From assembly GCA_937884975.1 (NCBI GenBank), contig CAKZZS010000010.1, forward strand, positions 1-36,485: a stretch of 36,485 nt of DNA, read 5' to 3'. Positions 15,814-24,991 of this stretch are shown one piece after another. The DNA is from an uncultured Clostridia bacterium (lineage in GTDB: Bacteria > Bacillota > Clostridia > Oscillospirales > Acutalibacteraceae). Each line of letters begins with the position of its first letter. The stretch's first letter is position 1. The notes under the pieces were generated by a model. The model did no database searches, was not told the origin of the DNA, and saw only the letters and a program-made list of their open reading frames with translations. Both the position numbers and the translations under genes were made by a program.

Positions 15814-15842
15814 TTGACAACAAATAAAAATAGTGTTAGTAT
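15814..15842 (+). promoter_or_regulatory. nifS-nifU promoter
   Basis: TTGACA (15814-15819), a 17-bp spacer, TAGTAT (15837-15842). The -10 is suboptimal and directly abuts a palindrome. Confidence 0.68.
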
Positions 15843-15865
15843 TTACCTACCAAAACAATAGGTAA
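15843..15865. promoter_or_regulatory. TTACCTA..TAGGTAA palindromic operator before nifS
   Basis: Perfect 7-bp arms (15843-15849 and 15859-15865) with a 9-bp A/C-rich spacer, starting right after the -10 and covering the transcription start. The position is that of a repressor site. An Rrf2/IscR-type Fe-S sensor would fit the genes, but no such regulator is encoded in this window. Confidence 0.6.
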
Positions 15866-15886
15866 TAAAGTTCAAGGAGGTCTTTT

Positions 15887-17062
15887 ATGACTGTTTATGC
15901 AGATAATGCGGCAACAACAAAATTAAGCGAAACTGCGCTTGAAAAAATGCTGCCGTTTTTAAAAGAAAACTACGGCAACCCCTCCTCTCTTCACACTCTC
16001 GGTCAAAAAGCGAAAAGTGATCTTGAAAATGCAAGAGAAACGGTTGCAAACGCAATTAACGCGTCGTTTAAGGAAATTTATTTCACGTCGGGCGGAAGCG
16101 AAGCGGATAACCAGGCTATTCGTACCGCCGCTTCCATAGGCTTAAGAAAGGGTAAAAACCATATTATATCCTCCGCTTTCGAGCATCACGCGGTTCTTCA
16201 CACCCTTACCGCTCTTAAAAAAGAGGGCTTTGAAATAACTCTTGTAAAGGTAAACGATAACGGAGTTATAAATCCTAAGGATATTGAAAAGGAAATTACC
16301 GATAAAACCTGCCTTGTAACAATTATGACGGCGAACAATGAAATCGGCACTGTTCAGCCCGTTGAAGAAATCGGTAAAATCTGTAAAAAGCACGGCGTTC
16401 TTTTCCACACGGACGCGGTTCAGGCAGTCGGTCACATTCCTGTTGACGTTGAAAAAATCGGTTGTGATATGCTTTCCGCTTCAGCGCATAAATTCCACGG
16501 TCCGAAAGGCGTTGGATTTTTGTATGTAAGAAAGGGCATAATTCTTAAAAACCTTATTGAAGGCGGCGCGCAGGAAAGAGGAAAGCGCGCAGGAACGGAA
16601 AATCTGCCTGCAATTATCGGTATGGCTGCCGCATTAAAGGAAGCAGTTGATAATCTTGAGGAAAATACAAAAAAGGTAACGGAAATGAGAAACATTCTCA
16701 TTGACGGGCTTAAGGGAATTGAGAGAAGCCGTCTTAACGGCGACAGAGAAAAAAGGCTCCCGGGAACCGTCAATATGTGCTTTGAGGGAATCGAGGGCGA
16801 AAGCCTGTTACTGCTTCTTGATTCAAAGGGCATCTGCGCTTCAAGCGGCTCGGCGTGTACGAGCGGAAGCCTTGACCCGTCGCACGTTCTGCTCGCGATA
16901 GGCGTTCCCGTTGAAATCGCGCACGGCTCGTTACGACTTACGGTAAACGAATACAACACAAAAGAAGAAATGGAATACATTGTCAAATGCGTTCCCGAGG
17001 TGGTTGAACATTTGCGTTCATTCTCACCCGTCTGGGCAAAAATAAAAGAGGAGGAAAAATAA
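15887..17062 (+). CDS. nifS: Cysteine desulfurase NifS/IscS
   Basis: PLP enzyme of 391 residues that removes sulfur from cysteine for Fe-S cluster assembly. The start YADNAATTKLSETAL is typical. The PLP lysine is in SASAHKFHGPKG (about residue 203), and the persulfide cysteine is in SGSACTSGS (about 325), where the long loop identifies the IscS/NifS class rather than SufS. It starts behind AAGGAGGT. Its stop overlaps the nifU start by one base. Confidence 0.95.
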   Translation: MTVYADNAATTKLSETALEKMLPFLKENYGNPSSLHTLGQKAKSDLENARETVANAINASFKEIYFTSGGSEADNQAIRTAASIGLRKGKNHIISSAFEHHAVLHTLTALKKEGFEITLVKVNDNGVINPKDIEKEITDKTCLVTIMTANNEIGTVQPVEEIGKICKKHGVLFHTDAVQAVGHIPVDVEKIGCDMLSASAHKFHGPKGVGFLYVRKGIILKNLIEGGAQERGKRAGTENLPAIIGMAAALKEAVDNLEENTKKVTEMRNILIDGLKGIERSRLNGDREKRLPGTVNMCFEGIEGESLLLLLDSKGICASSGSACTSGSLDPSHVLLAIGVPVEIAHGSLRLTVNEYNTKEEMEYIVKCVPEVVEHLRSFSPVWAKIKEEEK

Positions 17063-17493
17063 TGGCACTCTATTCGGATAAGGTTATGGACCACTTTATG
17101 AATCCGCGAAACGTCGGACAAATTGAAAATGCGGACGGCATAGGCGAGGTCGGCAACGCGCGTTGCGGCGATATAATGAAAATATTTCTTAAAATTGACG
17201 ATAACGGAATAATCGAGGACGTAAAGTTCAACACCTTCGGCTGCGCTTCGGCTATCGCGTCAAGCTCAATGGCTACGGAAATGATTAAGGGTCAACCCGT
17301 TGATAAGGCGCTTGAATTGACAAACAAAGCCGTGGTTGAAGCGCTTGACGGACTGCCTGCGATTAAAATTCACTGCTCCGTTCTTGCCGAAGAAGCTGTA
17401 AAAGCCGCCGTCAAGGACTATTACGATAAAAACGGAATCGAATATGACCCCGAGCAGTTTAAGGAAAACAGCTGCGACCACTGTGCAGTTTAA
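17062..17493 (+). CDS. nifU: Fe-S cluster assembly scaffold NifU/IscU-like
   Basis: Scaffold of 143 residues with the three conserved cysteines in NARCGDIMKIF, TFGCASAIASSS and IHCSVLAEEAV. The C-terminus is extended by a short tail with CDHC, not part of the classical scaffold triad. It is translationally coupled to nifS, so sulfur donor and scaffold are made together. The window shows no isc chaperone or suf genes beside them. Confidence 0.93.
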   Translation: MALYSDKVMDHFMNPRNVGQIENADGIGEVGNARCGDIMKIFLKIDDNGIIEDVKFNTFGCASAIASSSMATEMIKGQPVDKALELTNKAVVEALDGLPAIKIHCSVLAEEAVKAAVKDYYDKNGIEYDPEQFKENSCDHCAV

Positions 17494-17500
17494 TAAAAAG

Positions 17501-17532
17501 GACCTTGTACCGAAAAGTACAAGGTCTTTTTT
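17501..17532. terminator. Bidirectional intrinsic terminator between nifU and the FAD oxidoreductase
   Basis: GACCTTGTAC (17501-17510), loop CGAAAA, GTACAAGGTC (17517-17526), then TTTTTT. On the minus strand the same stem is followed by CTTTTTATT, so it can end both convergent transcripts. Confidence 0.9.
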
Positions 17533-17546
17533 CATTTTAATATTAT

Positions 17547-19142
17547 TTATGTTTCGTCCTTTAAAACCGCTTCCGCTGCTCTCATTCCGTCAACGCCTGC
17601 GGAAACAATTCCGCCTGCATAGCCTGCACCCTCGCCGCAGGGAAACAGTCCTCTGATATTTGTCTGGAAAAACTCGTCCCGAAGAATTCTGACGGGTGAG
17701 GAGCTTCTGGTTTCGGGCGCGGTAAGGACCGCATCTTCAAGCGCAAAGCCGTGAAGCATTCCGTCCATTTTGACTATTGCCGAAGCCATTGTATCAGTAA
17801 CCTTTTGAGGTAAAACCTTTCTTATATCACCCATTACAACTCCCGTCGGAATTGTCGGCTTAACGCAGCCGAGCTTTGTTGAGGGAGTATCCTTTAAGAA
17901 ATCACCGACAAGCTGGGCAGGCGCGGAATAAGTCGAGCCGCCGAGCTCAAAACCCTTTTTCTCAATTTCGCGCTGAAGATACATTCCCGAAAGCACATGC
18001 TCTGACGGAAAAAATTCCGGCTCAATGCCGACAAGAATTGCGCTGTTTGCATTTTCGCCGTCGCGAAGATATTCACTCATACCGTTTGTAACAACTCCGC
18101 CCTCCTCGCTTGAAGCGCAGACAACCGTACCGCCTGGGCACATACAGAAAGTGTACGCTCCCCTGCCGTGCGGCGGATGACAAGCCATTTTATAGTCAGC
18201 AGTCGGCAGAACCGGGTTTTTGTAAGCCTCGCCGTACTGCGCTTTGTTTATAAGCTCCTGCGGATGCTCAATTCTTGCGCCTACCGAAAACGGCTTTTGC
18301 ATCATTTTTACGCCCTTTTTGTAGAGCATTTCAACCGTATCGCGCGCGGAATGACCTATGCAAAGCACAACCGTATCAGTTTCAATATCGACGGTTTCGC
18401 CGTTCTTTTCGTAGCTGACGCCCTGAACAAAGCCGTTTGCAACAATTATATCCGAAAGCTTTGCGTTAAAAATTACGTCGCCGCCAAGCTCAATAACCTT
18501 TTTCCTGATGTTCTTAACAACCGTGCCGAGCTTATCCGTACCTATATGGGGCTTTGCGGAAATAAGTATTTCCTTCGGCGCGCCGTGCTCGGCGAGGTCA
18601 AGATAAACCTGTCTGCACCTTGCGTCCTTAATGCCCGTGTTCAGCTTTCCGTCCGAAAACGAGCCTGCGCCGCCCTCACCGAACTGAACATTAGACTCGG
18701 TATTGAGCACCCTGTTTTTCCAGAAACTGTCCACGCTTTTTTTACGCGAGTCAAAGTCCTGACCGCGCTCAAGAACAATGGGTTTGAGTCCCGCTTTTGC
18801 AAGAAGCAGTGAGGAAAACATACCGCTCGGTCCGAAGCCGACTACAACGGGGCGAAAAGAAGAATGCCGTTTATTTTCGGGCATTTCATAGTTATATACG
18901 CTGACCTGTAAAGCCTTGTTCGAAGGGATATTTTTAAGTATTCTTTCCTCGTCGCCCGACACATTAACATCAACGCAATACGAAAAGAAAATATCGGGCT
19001 TTTTTCTTGAATCGACGGACATTCTGAAGATGCTCCAGCCGTCAATTCTCCCCTCGCCTATTTTAAGCGCCTTTGCGGCGGCTTTTTTTATATCCTCTTT
19101 TTCATGGTCAAGCGGCAGCTTCAAATCGTTTACTCTTATCAT
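17547..19142 (-). CDS. FAD-dependent dehydrogenase (COG2509 type)
   Basis: Protein of 531 residues from the ATG at 19142, preceded by GGAGGAAG; a longer frame upstream lacks a ribosome binding site. About 95 N-terminal residues form a small separate domain. Then comes the dinucleotide-binding loop VVVGFGPSGMFSSLLLAKAG (about 98-117) with the downstream acid in LERG. VQFGEGGAGSFSDGKL and the C-terminal FPCGEGAGYAGGIVSAGVDG are characteristic of this uncharacterised FAD dehydrogenase family. Its substrate is unknown. The start overlaps the stop of the upstream oxidoreductase by 4 bp (ATGA). Confidence 0.87.
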   Translation of the reverse strand: MIRVNDLKLPLDHEKEDIKKAAAKALKIGEGRIDGWSIFRMSVDSRKKPDIFFSYCVDVNVSGDEERILKNIPSNKALQVSVYNYEMPENKRHSSFRPVVVGFGPSGMFSSLLLAKAGLKPIVLERGQDFDSRKKSVDSFWKNRVLNTESNVQFGEGGAGSFSDGKLNTGIKDARCRQVYLDLAEHGAPKEILISAKPHIGTDKLGTVVKNIRKKVIELGGDVIFNAKLSDIIVANGFVQGVSYEKNGETVDIETDTVVLCIGHSARDTVEMLYKKGVKMMQKPFSVGARIEHPQELINKAQYGEAYKNPVLPTADYKMACHPPHGRGAYTFCMCPGGTVVCASSEEGGVVTNGMSEYLRDGENANSAILVGIEPEFFPSEHVLSGMYLQREIEKKGFELGGSTYSAPAQLVGDFLKDTPSTKLGCVKPTIPTGVVMGDIRKVLPQKVTDTMASAIVKMDGMLHGFALEDAVLTAPETRSSSPVRILRDEFFQTNIRGLFPCGEGAGYAGGIVSAGVDGMRAAEAVLKDET

Positions 19143-20350
19143 TTCTCTTCCTCCGACGCGCTTCTTCCGGCAAGCCTTCCCGAAGCAAACGCCCACTGAA
19201 GATTAAAGCCTCCGCACTCTGCAAATACGTCAAATATTTCTCCACTCGCGTAAAGTCCCTTTGTAAAAACGGACTCAAGCGTTTCGGGATTAAATTCATC
19301 CGTTGAAACGCCGCCGGCAGTAACCTGGGAAAAATCAAAGCCCTTTGTATCCTTGACTTTTATTTTCCAGCATTTTAAAAGCGAAGCTATTTCGTCAACC
19401 GAATGAGGGTCGATATTGCCTATAAAGCCGCTTTGGGAAACACAGCAAAGCTTTAAAACGGCAAGCCCGAGCTGTTTATTAACAATACCCGAAAGAAGAT
19501 TCTCATTAAGTCCGTTTTTGTCCTTTTCAATTCTGCCCGAAATATATTCGCGCACCTCGTTAAGCGTCAGGCTCGGAACCGAGTCAAGAGTTACGGTATA
19601 CTCCTCACCGTTTCCGATATCCGCAAAACCGGAGAGGTTCATTATAGGAATTCCCGAAAGTCCGTAATCGGTAAACTGAACCTCGCCAGTGCACCGCGCC
19701 TTCTCAACATCGTTTTCGTAAAGAACGCACTCGCAAACCGAACGCACGCCCTTTAGATTTTTCGGAAAGTCATAGCAGATAAGAGGAACAAGAGCAGGTC
19801 TTATATTCTTAAAAGAATGACCGAAGGACTTAAGGATTTCATAACCGCTTCCGTCGCTTCCGTGAATGGGGTTGCTCTTTCCGCCGCAGGCGACTATAAC
19901 CCTGTCGAAAAAGAAAGAGCCGTTTATAATAAAGCCTTTATGAGTTTTTTCAACCGTTCTGACCTTATATTCGCAGAGCGTTTCAACGCCGAGACGTTTA
20001 CACTCAAAGCGCAGTACGTCAAGCACCGTCGAAGCCTGATTTGAAAGCGGATAAACCCTGCCCTCGTCATCGGCATAGGTATACATGCCCAGCTCTTCAA
20101 AAAATTTCAGCGTTTCTTCAACGCCGTACTTACTTAAAGCATAATCGGTAAAATCCCCCGACGGGAAATACCTTTCGCTCTTTGCCTGAAGATTTGTCAG
20201 GTTACATTTCCCGTTACCCGTGACAAGTATTTTCTTCCCGACACGCGGATTTTTTTCAATAAGCATTACGCTGTTATTCTGATTTGTTCTTTTTGCCTCA
20301 ATTGCGGCGCAAAGTCCCGACGCGCCTGCGCCGATAATTGCAATTTTCAT
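19139..20350 (-). CDS. NAD(P)/FAD-dependent oxidoreductase, BaiN/RdsA (HI0933) family
   Basis: Protein of 403 residues. The N-terminal Rossmann loop IGAGASGLCAAIEAKR is followed by IEKNPRVGKKILVTGNGKCN, the signature of the HI0933/BaiN family. The C-terminal TAGGVSTDEFNPETLESVF and LYASGEIFDVFAECGGFNLQ are also characteristic. BaiN itself has been linked to bile acid reduction in one clostridial species, but most members have no known substrate, so I do not assign one here. It is coupled to the next flavoprotein gene. Confidence 0.88.
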   Translation of the reverse strand: MKIAIIGAGASGLCAAIEAKRTNQNNSVMLIEKNPRVGKKILVTGNGKCNLTNLQAKSERYFPSGDFTDYALSKYGVEETLKFFEELGMYTYADDEGRVYPLSNQASTVLDVLRFECKRLGVETLCEYKVRTVEKTHKGFIINGSFFFDRVIVACGGKSNPIHGSDGSGYEILKSFGHSFKNIRPALVPLICYDFPKNLKGVRSVCECVLYENDVEKARCTGEVQFTDYGLSGIPIMNLSGFADIGNGEEYTVTLDSVPSLTLNEVREYISGRIEKDKNGLNENLLSGIVNKQLGLAVLKLCCVSQSGFIGNIDPHSVDEIASLLKCWKIKVKDTKGFDFSQVTAGGVSTDEFNPETLESVFTKGLYASGEIFDVFAECGGFNLQWAFASGRLAGRSASEEEK

Positions 20351-20433
20351 AAGATGAACTCACCCTTTTGTTATTACGGTTTTTTATATTATCACAAATT
20401 TAATCTGTTTGCAAGATGAGTCGATATTTGGTA

Positions 20434-20462
20434 TTGTATTATTTAAAGTTTTAATATATAAT
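20434..20462 (+). promoter_or_regulatory. Putative promoter of the sensor kinase operon
   Basis: TATAAT at 20457-20462 with a weak TTGTAT at 20434-20439, 17 bp apart. The kinase ATG follows 31 bp later behind AGAGGTG. A weak -35 is compatible with activator-dependent or low-level expression. Confidence 0.5.
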
Positions 20463-20493
20463 AGAATATATAGTGTCGCAAAAGAGGTGAAAA

Positions 20494-22437
20494 ATGTTGG
20501 TAAAAAAGCTTGAACGCAGTACAAAGTCAAATCTGCTTTTCGTACTGGTTATTACGCTGTGCGCGGTTTCCATCTTTGCCTTTCCCTTTTTAGCGAACCT
20601 TTTTAATAACCGCGGCGTTACTCCCCATTTCAACGGCGAGCTGACCTCGTTTGAAGGCGTCAACCTTGACTCGGGAAGAGCTTATTATATGAACGGCGAC
20701 TGGGAATTTTACGCAAGGCAGTTTATCTGCTCGGATGAAATTGAAAACCCGAAAATTACCGACATTGTTGCCGTTCCTCACCTTATTTACTATTCTCTCA
20801 AAAACGGTCCCACCCTTTCAAAAATCGGTCACGCAAGCTACAGACTTATCGTTAAGGATATTCACGCGCAGCAGCCCGTTTGCTTTTATATTCCGAACTT
20901 TTCGGGCGCATATAAGATATTTATTGACCGAATACTCGTCACAACCTCGGGAACTGTTATAAAAGAGGGTGAACAAACCGTTTCAAGTCAGCGGCGAATG
21001 GAGCTTCCGGTCTCTGTGGGCAGTGGACGGCATGAGATAATTGTTGAGGTTTCGTCGGAAAAGACGTCCGGACTTACGATGTCTCCCGTTATAAGAAATT
21101 ACGAACAGGCGGAGGACAGCGTTTACGCCTCAATCGGCTTGAGATACGCCTTTTTCGGAATAGTTTTCTTCTGCGGCATATTCCTGCTTATCCAGAAGCT
21201 TTTTGTAAACAAGCAGACCTACTCCTTCTGGGGAGTTGCGCTTTGCATTCTGCTTGCGTACAGAATGATGATAAGCAACGAGGGATACATCGTCACGCAG
21301 AGTCTGTTTTTTGACTTAAGCTATGAATACGTTTCGCTTCTTATTATTGCGGCAACGTTTATTATTAAGCTCGTTTCGCTTACCTATATGACAAGGGTTC
21401 TTCCCGTCGGAGTCAGCTCACGGGCAATTACTGCGTTTTCCATTATGTTTATTGCGGCAATTCTTACCGCGGTATTCTTTGACGACCCGTTCTATGACCC
21501 GTACTATGCAACGATTCTTCACGTCATAACGCTTCCGCTTGACCTTTACTTAATTGAAAAAATCTGCCGTTGCGTAATAAATAAAACGAGAAATTCCATT
21601 GCTTTTCTTGCGGCTTATTCACTCGTTACAGTCGGTCTTGCGGTTGACTTTCTTTACACTAACGGACTTATCCAGACCCACGTTTCAATGTTTATGCCGC
21701 TTACACTTCTTGCGTTTGCGATTATTATTGTTATTATCCACGCAATGGATAACGCCGTTCTCCAGAAGGAAGCGCTCAACGCCGCAAAGCTTGAAACCCA
21801 GCTTGCGGACGCGAATATGTCAATAATGCTCAGCCAGATTCAGCCGCATTTTCTTTACAACGCGCTTAACACTATTAAGTACCTTGTAAGAAGAGATACG
21901 GAAATGGCGGAAAAGGCAATTGTTGAGTTCTCGCTTTACTTAAGGGGTAATATGGACTCGCTTACGCAGAAAAAGCCCATCCCCTTCCGCACGGAATTAA
22001 GCCATATAAGGCACTATTGCGAAATCGAAAAAATGCGTTTCGGTCAGAAGCTTGAAATTGAATATGACATTGAAACGGACGATTTCTTTGTGCCGACGTT
22101 AAGCATTCAGCCGCTTGTTGAAAACTCAATTAAGCACGGCGTTACAAAAAGACCCGAGGGCGGAACGGTTACGATTCACACCTATGAGGACGAGAATAAC
22201 TACTATGTTGAAATAAAGGACGACGGAATAGGCTTTGACCCGCAGAATCCTATCGCCAAAGACCCCTCCTCCGCCCAGAGAAGCCACGTCGGTTTTTCAA
22301 ATATCAAAAACAGGCTTGAAACAATGCTCGGCGCTACCATTGAGGTTTCAAGCGTTATTGACAAGGGAACCGACACGCTTGTCACATTACCCAAAAAATC
22401 CAATTTCGGCGAAAACGAAACGAAAATAAATTACTGA
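20494..22437 (+). CDS. Membrane sensor histidine kinase with 7TM-type sensor region
   Basis: Protein of 647 residues. One N-terminal membrane helix (about 13-37) is followed by an extracytoplasmic domain (about 40-200) that includes MNGDWEFYARQF, reminiscent of the jellyroll domains of 7TMR-DISM receptors. Seven membrane helices follow (about 213-418). The cytoplasmic part has the LytS/YesM-type His_kinase motif SQIQPHFLYNALNTIKYL with phospho-acceptor H452, and an ATPase with LSIQPLVENSIKHG, KDDGIGFD and HVGFSNIKNRL. It should phosphorylate the response regulator encoded 15 nt downstream. The ligand is unknown; a small soluble metabolite or sugar is the usual idea for such sensors. Confidence 0.9.
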   Translation: MLVKKLERSTKSNLLFVLVITLCAVSIFAFPFLANLFNNRGVTPHFNGELTSFEGVNLDSGRAYYMNGDWEFYARQFICSDEIENPKITDIVAVPHLIYYSLKNGPTLSKIGHASYRLIVKDIHAQQPVCFYIPNFSGAYKIFIDRILVTTSGTVIKEGEQTVSSQRRMELPVSVGSGRHEIIVEVSSEKTSGLTMSPVIRNYEQAEDSVYASIGLRYAFFGIVFFCGIFLLIQKLFVNKQTYSFWGVALCILLAYRMMISNEGYIVTQSLFFDLSYEYVSLLIIAATFIIKLVSLTYMTRVLPVGVSSRAITAFSIMFIAAILTAVFFDDPFYDPYYATILHVITLPLDLYLIEKICRCVINKTRNSIAFLAAYSLVTVGLAVDFLYTNGLIQTHVSMFMPLTLLAFAIIIVIIHAMDNAVLQKEALNAAKLETQLADANMSIMLSQIQPHFLYNALNTIKYLVRRDTEMAEKAIVEFSLYLRGNMDSLTQKKPIPFRTELSHIRHYCEIEKMRFGQKLEIEYDIETDDFFVPTLSIQPLVENSIKHGVTKRPEGGTVTIHTYEDENNYYVEIKDDGIGFDPQNPIAKDPSSAQRSHVGFSNIKNRLETMLGATIEVSSVIDKGTDTLVTLPKKSNFGENETKINY

Positions 22438-22452
22438 GAAAGGAATTTGAAA

Positions 22453-23259
22453 ATGAGAATTATTGCAGTAGACGACGAGCCTTTTGCTCTTGACGATTTC
22501 CAGTATACCTGCTCAAAAATCAGCGGCATTACGGATATTCGCACCTTTGAAAACCCTGCGGACGCGTTGAGATACGCCCAGGTTGAAAAGGTTGACGTTG
22601 CGTTTCTTGATATTGAAATGCCCGTTATGAGCGGAATTGAGCTTGCAAAAAAGCTTCATCAGGAAGACGAAAACATCAAAATCGTGTTTGTTACAGGCTT
22701 TACGGAATATGCGCTTGACGCATTCGGCGTTGACGCTATAGGCTATGTCCTTAAGCCCTACAGCGCTGAAATGATAGAGCAGAATATCATCAAGGCATCC
22801 CACATCATCAACGTAAATTCCGAAAAGAAGGTAAGCGTAAAAACCTTCGGTCATTTCGATATATTTGTAAACGGAAAAATCGTTCATTTTGCTTCGGCGA
22901 AATCGAAGGAGCTGCTTGCAATTCTCATTGACCGCAAGGGCGGAACCGTCAGCACCGAGCAGGCTATCAGCATCCTCTGGGCTGACAGAGAGTATGACGA
23001 AAGCGTACAGTCCCTTTTCAGAAAGGTTCTCAAGAGCCTTCGCGTTGCGCTTGCCGACGCGGATATTTCGGAAATACTTATTGACGCAAGAAATCAGCGC
23101 AGCGTTGACACCTCGCTTTTCGAGTGCGACAGCTATGCGCTTCTTGAGGGCGACAAGAAAGCCATCAAGGATTACTACGGTCAGTATATGAGCGAATACT
23201 CCTGGTCGGGCGAAACGCGAAAAAGATTAAATTCAATAGTCAAGGAGGCCAACAACTGA
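22453..23259 (+). CDS. Response regulator with REC and SARP-like winged-helix domains
   Basis: Protein of 268 residues. The receiver domain (1-120) has acidic residues D7/D8, phospho-acceptor D53 in FLDIEMPVMSG, and K near 103 in LKPYS. The C-terminal part (about 130-268, from KVSVKTFGHFDIFVNGKIVH) looks like the OmpR-type winged helix plus a BTAD-like segment of COG3947/SARP-type regulators. I prefer the ATG at 22453 over TTG at 22447 from its spacing to AAAGGA. It forms a pair with the upstream kinase. Its stop shares one base with the fhs start (TGATG). Confidence 0.9.
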   Translation: MRIIAVDDEPFALDDFQYTCSKISGITDIRTFENPADALRYAQVEKVDVAFLDIEMPVMSGIELAKKLHQEDENIKIVFVTGFTEYALDAFGVDAIGYVLKPYSAEMIEQNIIKASHIINVNSEKKVSVKTFGHFDIFVNGKIVHFASAKSKELLAILIDRKGGTVSTEQAISILWADREYDESVQSLFRKVLKSLRVALADADISEILIDARNQRSVDTSLFECDSYALLEGDKKAIKDYYGQYMSEYSWSGETRKRLNSIVKEANN

Positions 23260-24929
23260 TGAAGTCAGACATTCAGATCGCGCAGGAAGCCACAATGCTT
23301 CCCGTTGCAAAAATCGCCGAAAAGCTCGGTATTAGCGCAGACGACCTTGAACTCTACGGCAACTACAAAGCAAAGCTTCCCCTGTCTTTAAGAAAACGCC
23401 TTGAAAACAAAAAGGACGGAAAGCTCATTCTTGTCACTGCCGTAAGTCCCACGCCTGCAGGCGAAGGCAAGACAACAATGACCATAGGGCTCGGACAGGC
23501 TATGGAAAAAATCGGTAAGAACGCAATAATTGCGCTTCGCGAGCCGTCAATGGGTCCCGTTTTCGGAATCAAGGGCGGAGCCGCAGGCGGCGGTTATTCC
23601 CAGGTTATCCCCATGGAGGACATCAACCTTCACTTTACGGGCGATATGCACGCTATCACGGCTGCAAACAACCTGCTTTGCGCAGTTCTTGACAATCACC
23701 TTCAGCAGGGCAACGAGCTACGTATTGACCAGAGAAGAGTTCTTATAAAGCGTTGTCTTGATATGAACGACCGCGCACTGAGATACACCGTTGTAGGTCT
23801 CGGCGGAAAAATGAACGGCGTACCGCGTGAAGACGGCTTTATGATTACGGTTGCAAGTGAAATTATGGCTATCCTTTGCCTTGCTACGGATATTGACGAC
23901 CTTAAAAAGAGGCTCGGAAATATTCTTGTTGCATATAATCTTGACGGCGAGCCGGTATACGCAAATGAATTACAGTGCATAGGCGCTATGGCGGCTATTC
24001 TTAAGGACGCAATAAAGCCCAACCTTGTTCAGACGCTTGAAAACACACCTGCTCTTGTTCACGGCGGACCGTTTGCAAATATTGCTCACGGCTGTAATTC
24101 CGTCACCGCAACAAAGCTTGCGTTAAAGCTTGCGGATTACTGCATTACGGAAGCCGGCTTCGGAGCAGACCTCGGCGCGGAGAAATTCCTCGATATAAAG
24201 TGCCGTATGGCAGGTCTCAAGCCCGACTGCATTGTGCTTGTTGTAACCGCAAGAGCGCTTAAATACAACGGCGGCGTAAATGTCAAAGAGGTTTCAAACG
24301 AAAATGTTGAAGCCCTTAAAATCGGCGCCGCTAACCTTAAGGCTCATATTTCAAATCTTCAGAAATACGGCGTACCGGTTGTTGTTTGCATAAATCATTT
24401 CTATCTCGATACGGACGCCGAAATTGAGGCTATTAAGGAAATCTGTCAGGGAGTCGGCGCTACGGCAGTTCTTTCGGACGCTTTCTTAAAGGGCGGCGAC
24501 GGCGCAACCGAGCTTGCAAAGACTGTTTGCGACGTTATTGACACTGTGCCGTCAAATTTCCATCCCCTCTACGAAACCGAAAAATCAATTAAAGAAAAAA
24601 TTGAAACTCTCGCAAAGGAAATCTATCACGCTGACGGCGTTGTATTCACGGCTGCTGCCGAAAAATCAATTGCTGAAATCGAAAAAATCGGCAAGGATAA
24701 AATTCCCGTTTGCGTTGCAAAGACCCAGTACTCCCTTTCGGACGACCCGAAAAAGCTCGGCGCTCCGACAGGCTATAAGCTGACAGTTCGCGACGTAAGA
24801 CTTTCTTCAGGCGCAGGCTTTGTCGTAGCCTACACCGGAGATATTATGACTATGCCCGGACTGCCGAAAGTACCTGCCGCGTACAAAATTGATATTGACT
24901 CCGACGGAAATATCAGCGGTTTATTCTGA
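23259..24929 (+). CDS. fhs: Formate-tetrahydrofolate ligase
   Basis: Enzyme of 556 residues, the usual length for bacterial Fhs. It makes 10-formyl-THF from formate, THF and ATP, the entry of formate into one-carbon metabolism and the Wood-Ljungdahl methyl branch. The P-loop is TPAGEGKTTMTIGLGQAM (about 66-83). LREPSMGPVFGIKGGAAGGG and FTGDMHAITAANNLL are family signatures. AAGGAGG sits inside the end of the response regulator gene, so translation is coupled to the two-component system. No other folate gene is adjacent. Confidence 0.97.
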   Translation: MKSDIQIAQEATMLPVAKIAEKLGISADDLELYGNYKAKLPLSLRKRLENKKDGKLILVTAVSPTPAGEGKTTMTIGLGQAMEKIGKNAIIALREPSMGPVFGIKGGAAGGGYSQVIPMEDINLHFTGDMHAITAANNLLCAVLDNHLQQGNELRIDQRRVLIKRCLDMNDRALRYTVVGLGGKMNGVPREDGFMITVASEIMAILCLATDIDDLKKRLGNILVAYNLDGEPVYANELQCIGAMAAILKDAIKPNLVQTLENTPALVHGGPFANIAHGCNSVTATKLALKLADYCITEAGFGADLGAEKFLDIKCRMAGLKPDCIVLVVTARALKYNGGVNVKEVSNENVEALKIGAANLKAHISNLQKYGVPVVVCINHFYLDTDAEIEAIKEICQGVGATAVLSDAFLKGGDGATELAKTVCDVIDTVPSNFHPLYETEKSIKEKIETLAKEIYHADGVVFTAAAEKSIAEIEKIGKDKIPVCVAKTQYSLSDDPKKLGAPTGYKLTVRDVRLSSGAGFVVAYTGDIMTMPGLPKVPAAYKIDIDSDGNISGLF

Positions 24930-24938
24930 TAACACAAT

Positions 24939-24964
24939 AAAGCCTCCTTTTTAAAGGGGGCTTT
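24939..24964 (+). terminator. Probable terminator after fhs
   Basis: AAAGCCTCCTTT (24939-24950) pairs with AAAGGGGGCTTT (24953-24964) with one wobble. The following AAATAATTATT is only weakly T-rich, so efficiency is uncertain. Confidence 0.6.
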
Positions 24965-24991
24965 AAATAATTATTTGAAGGATTATTATAA

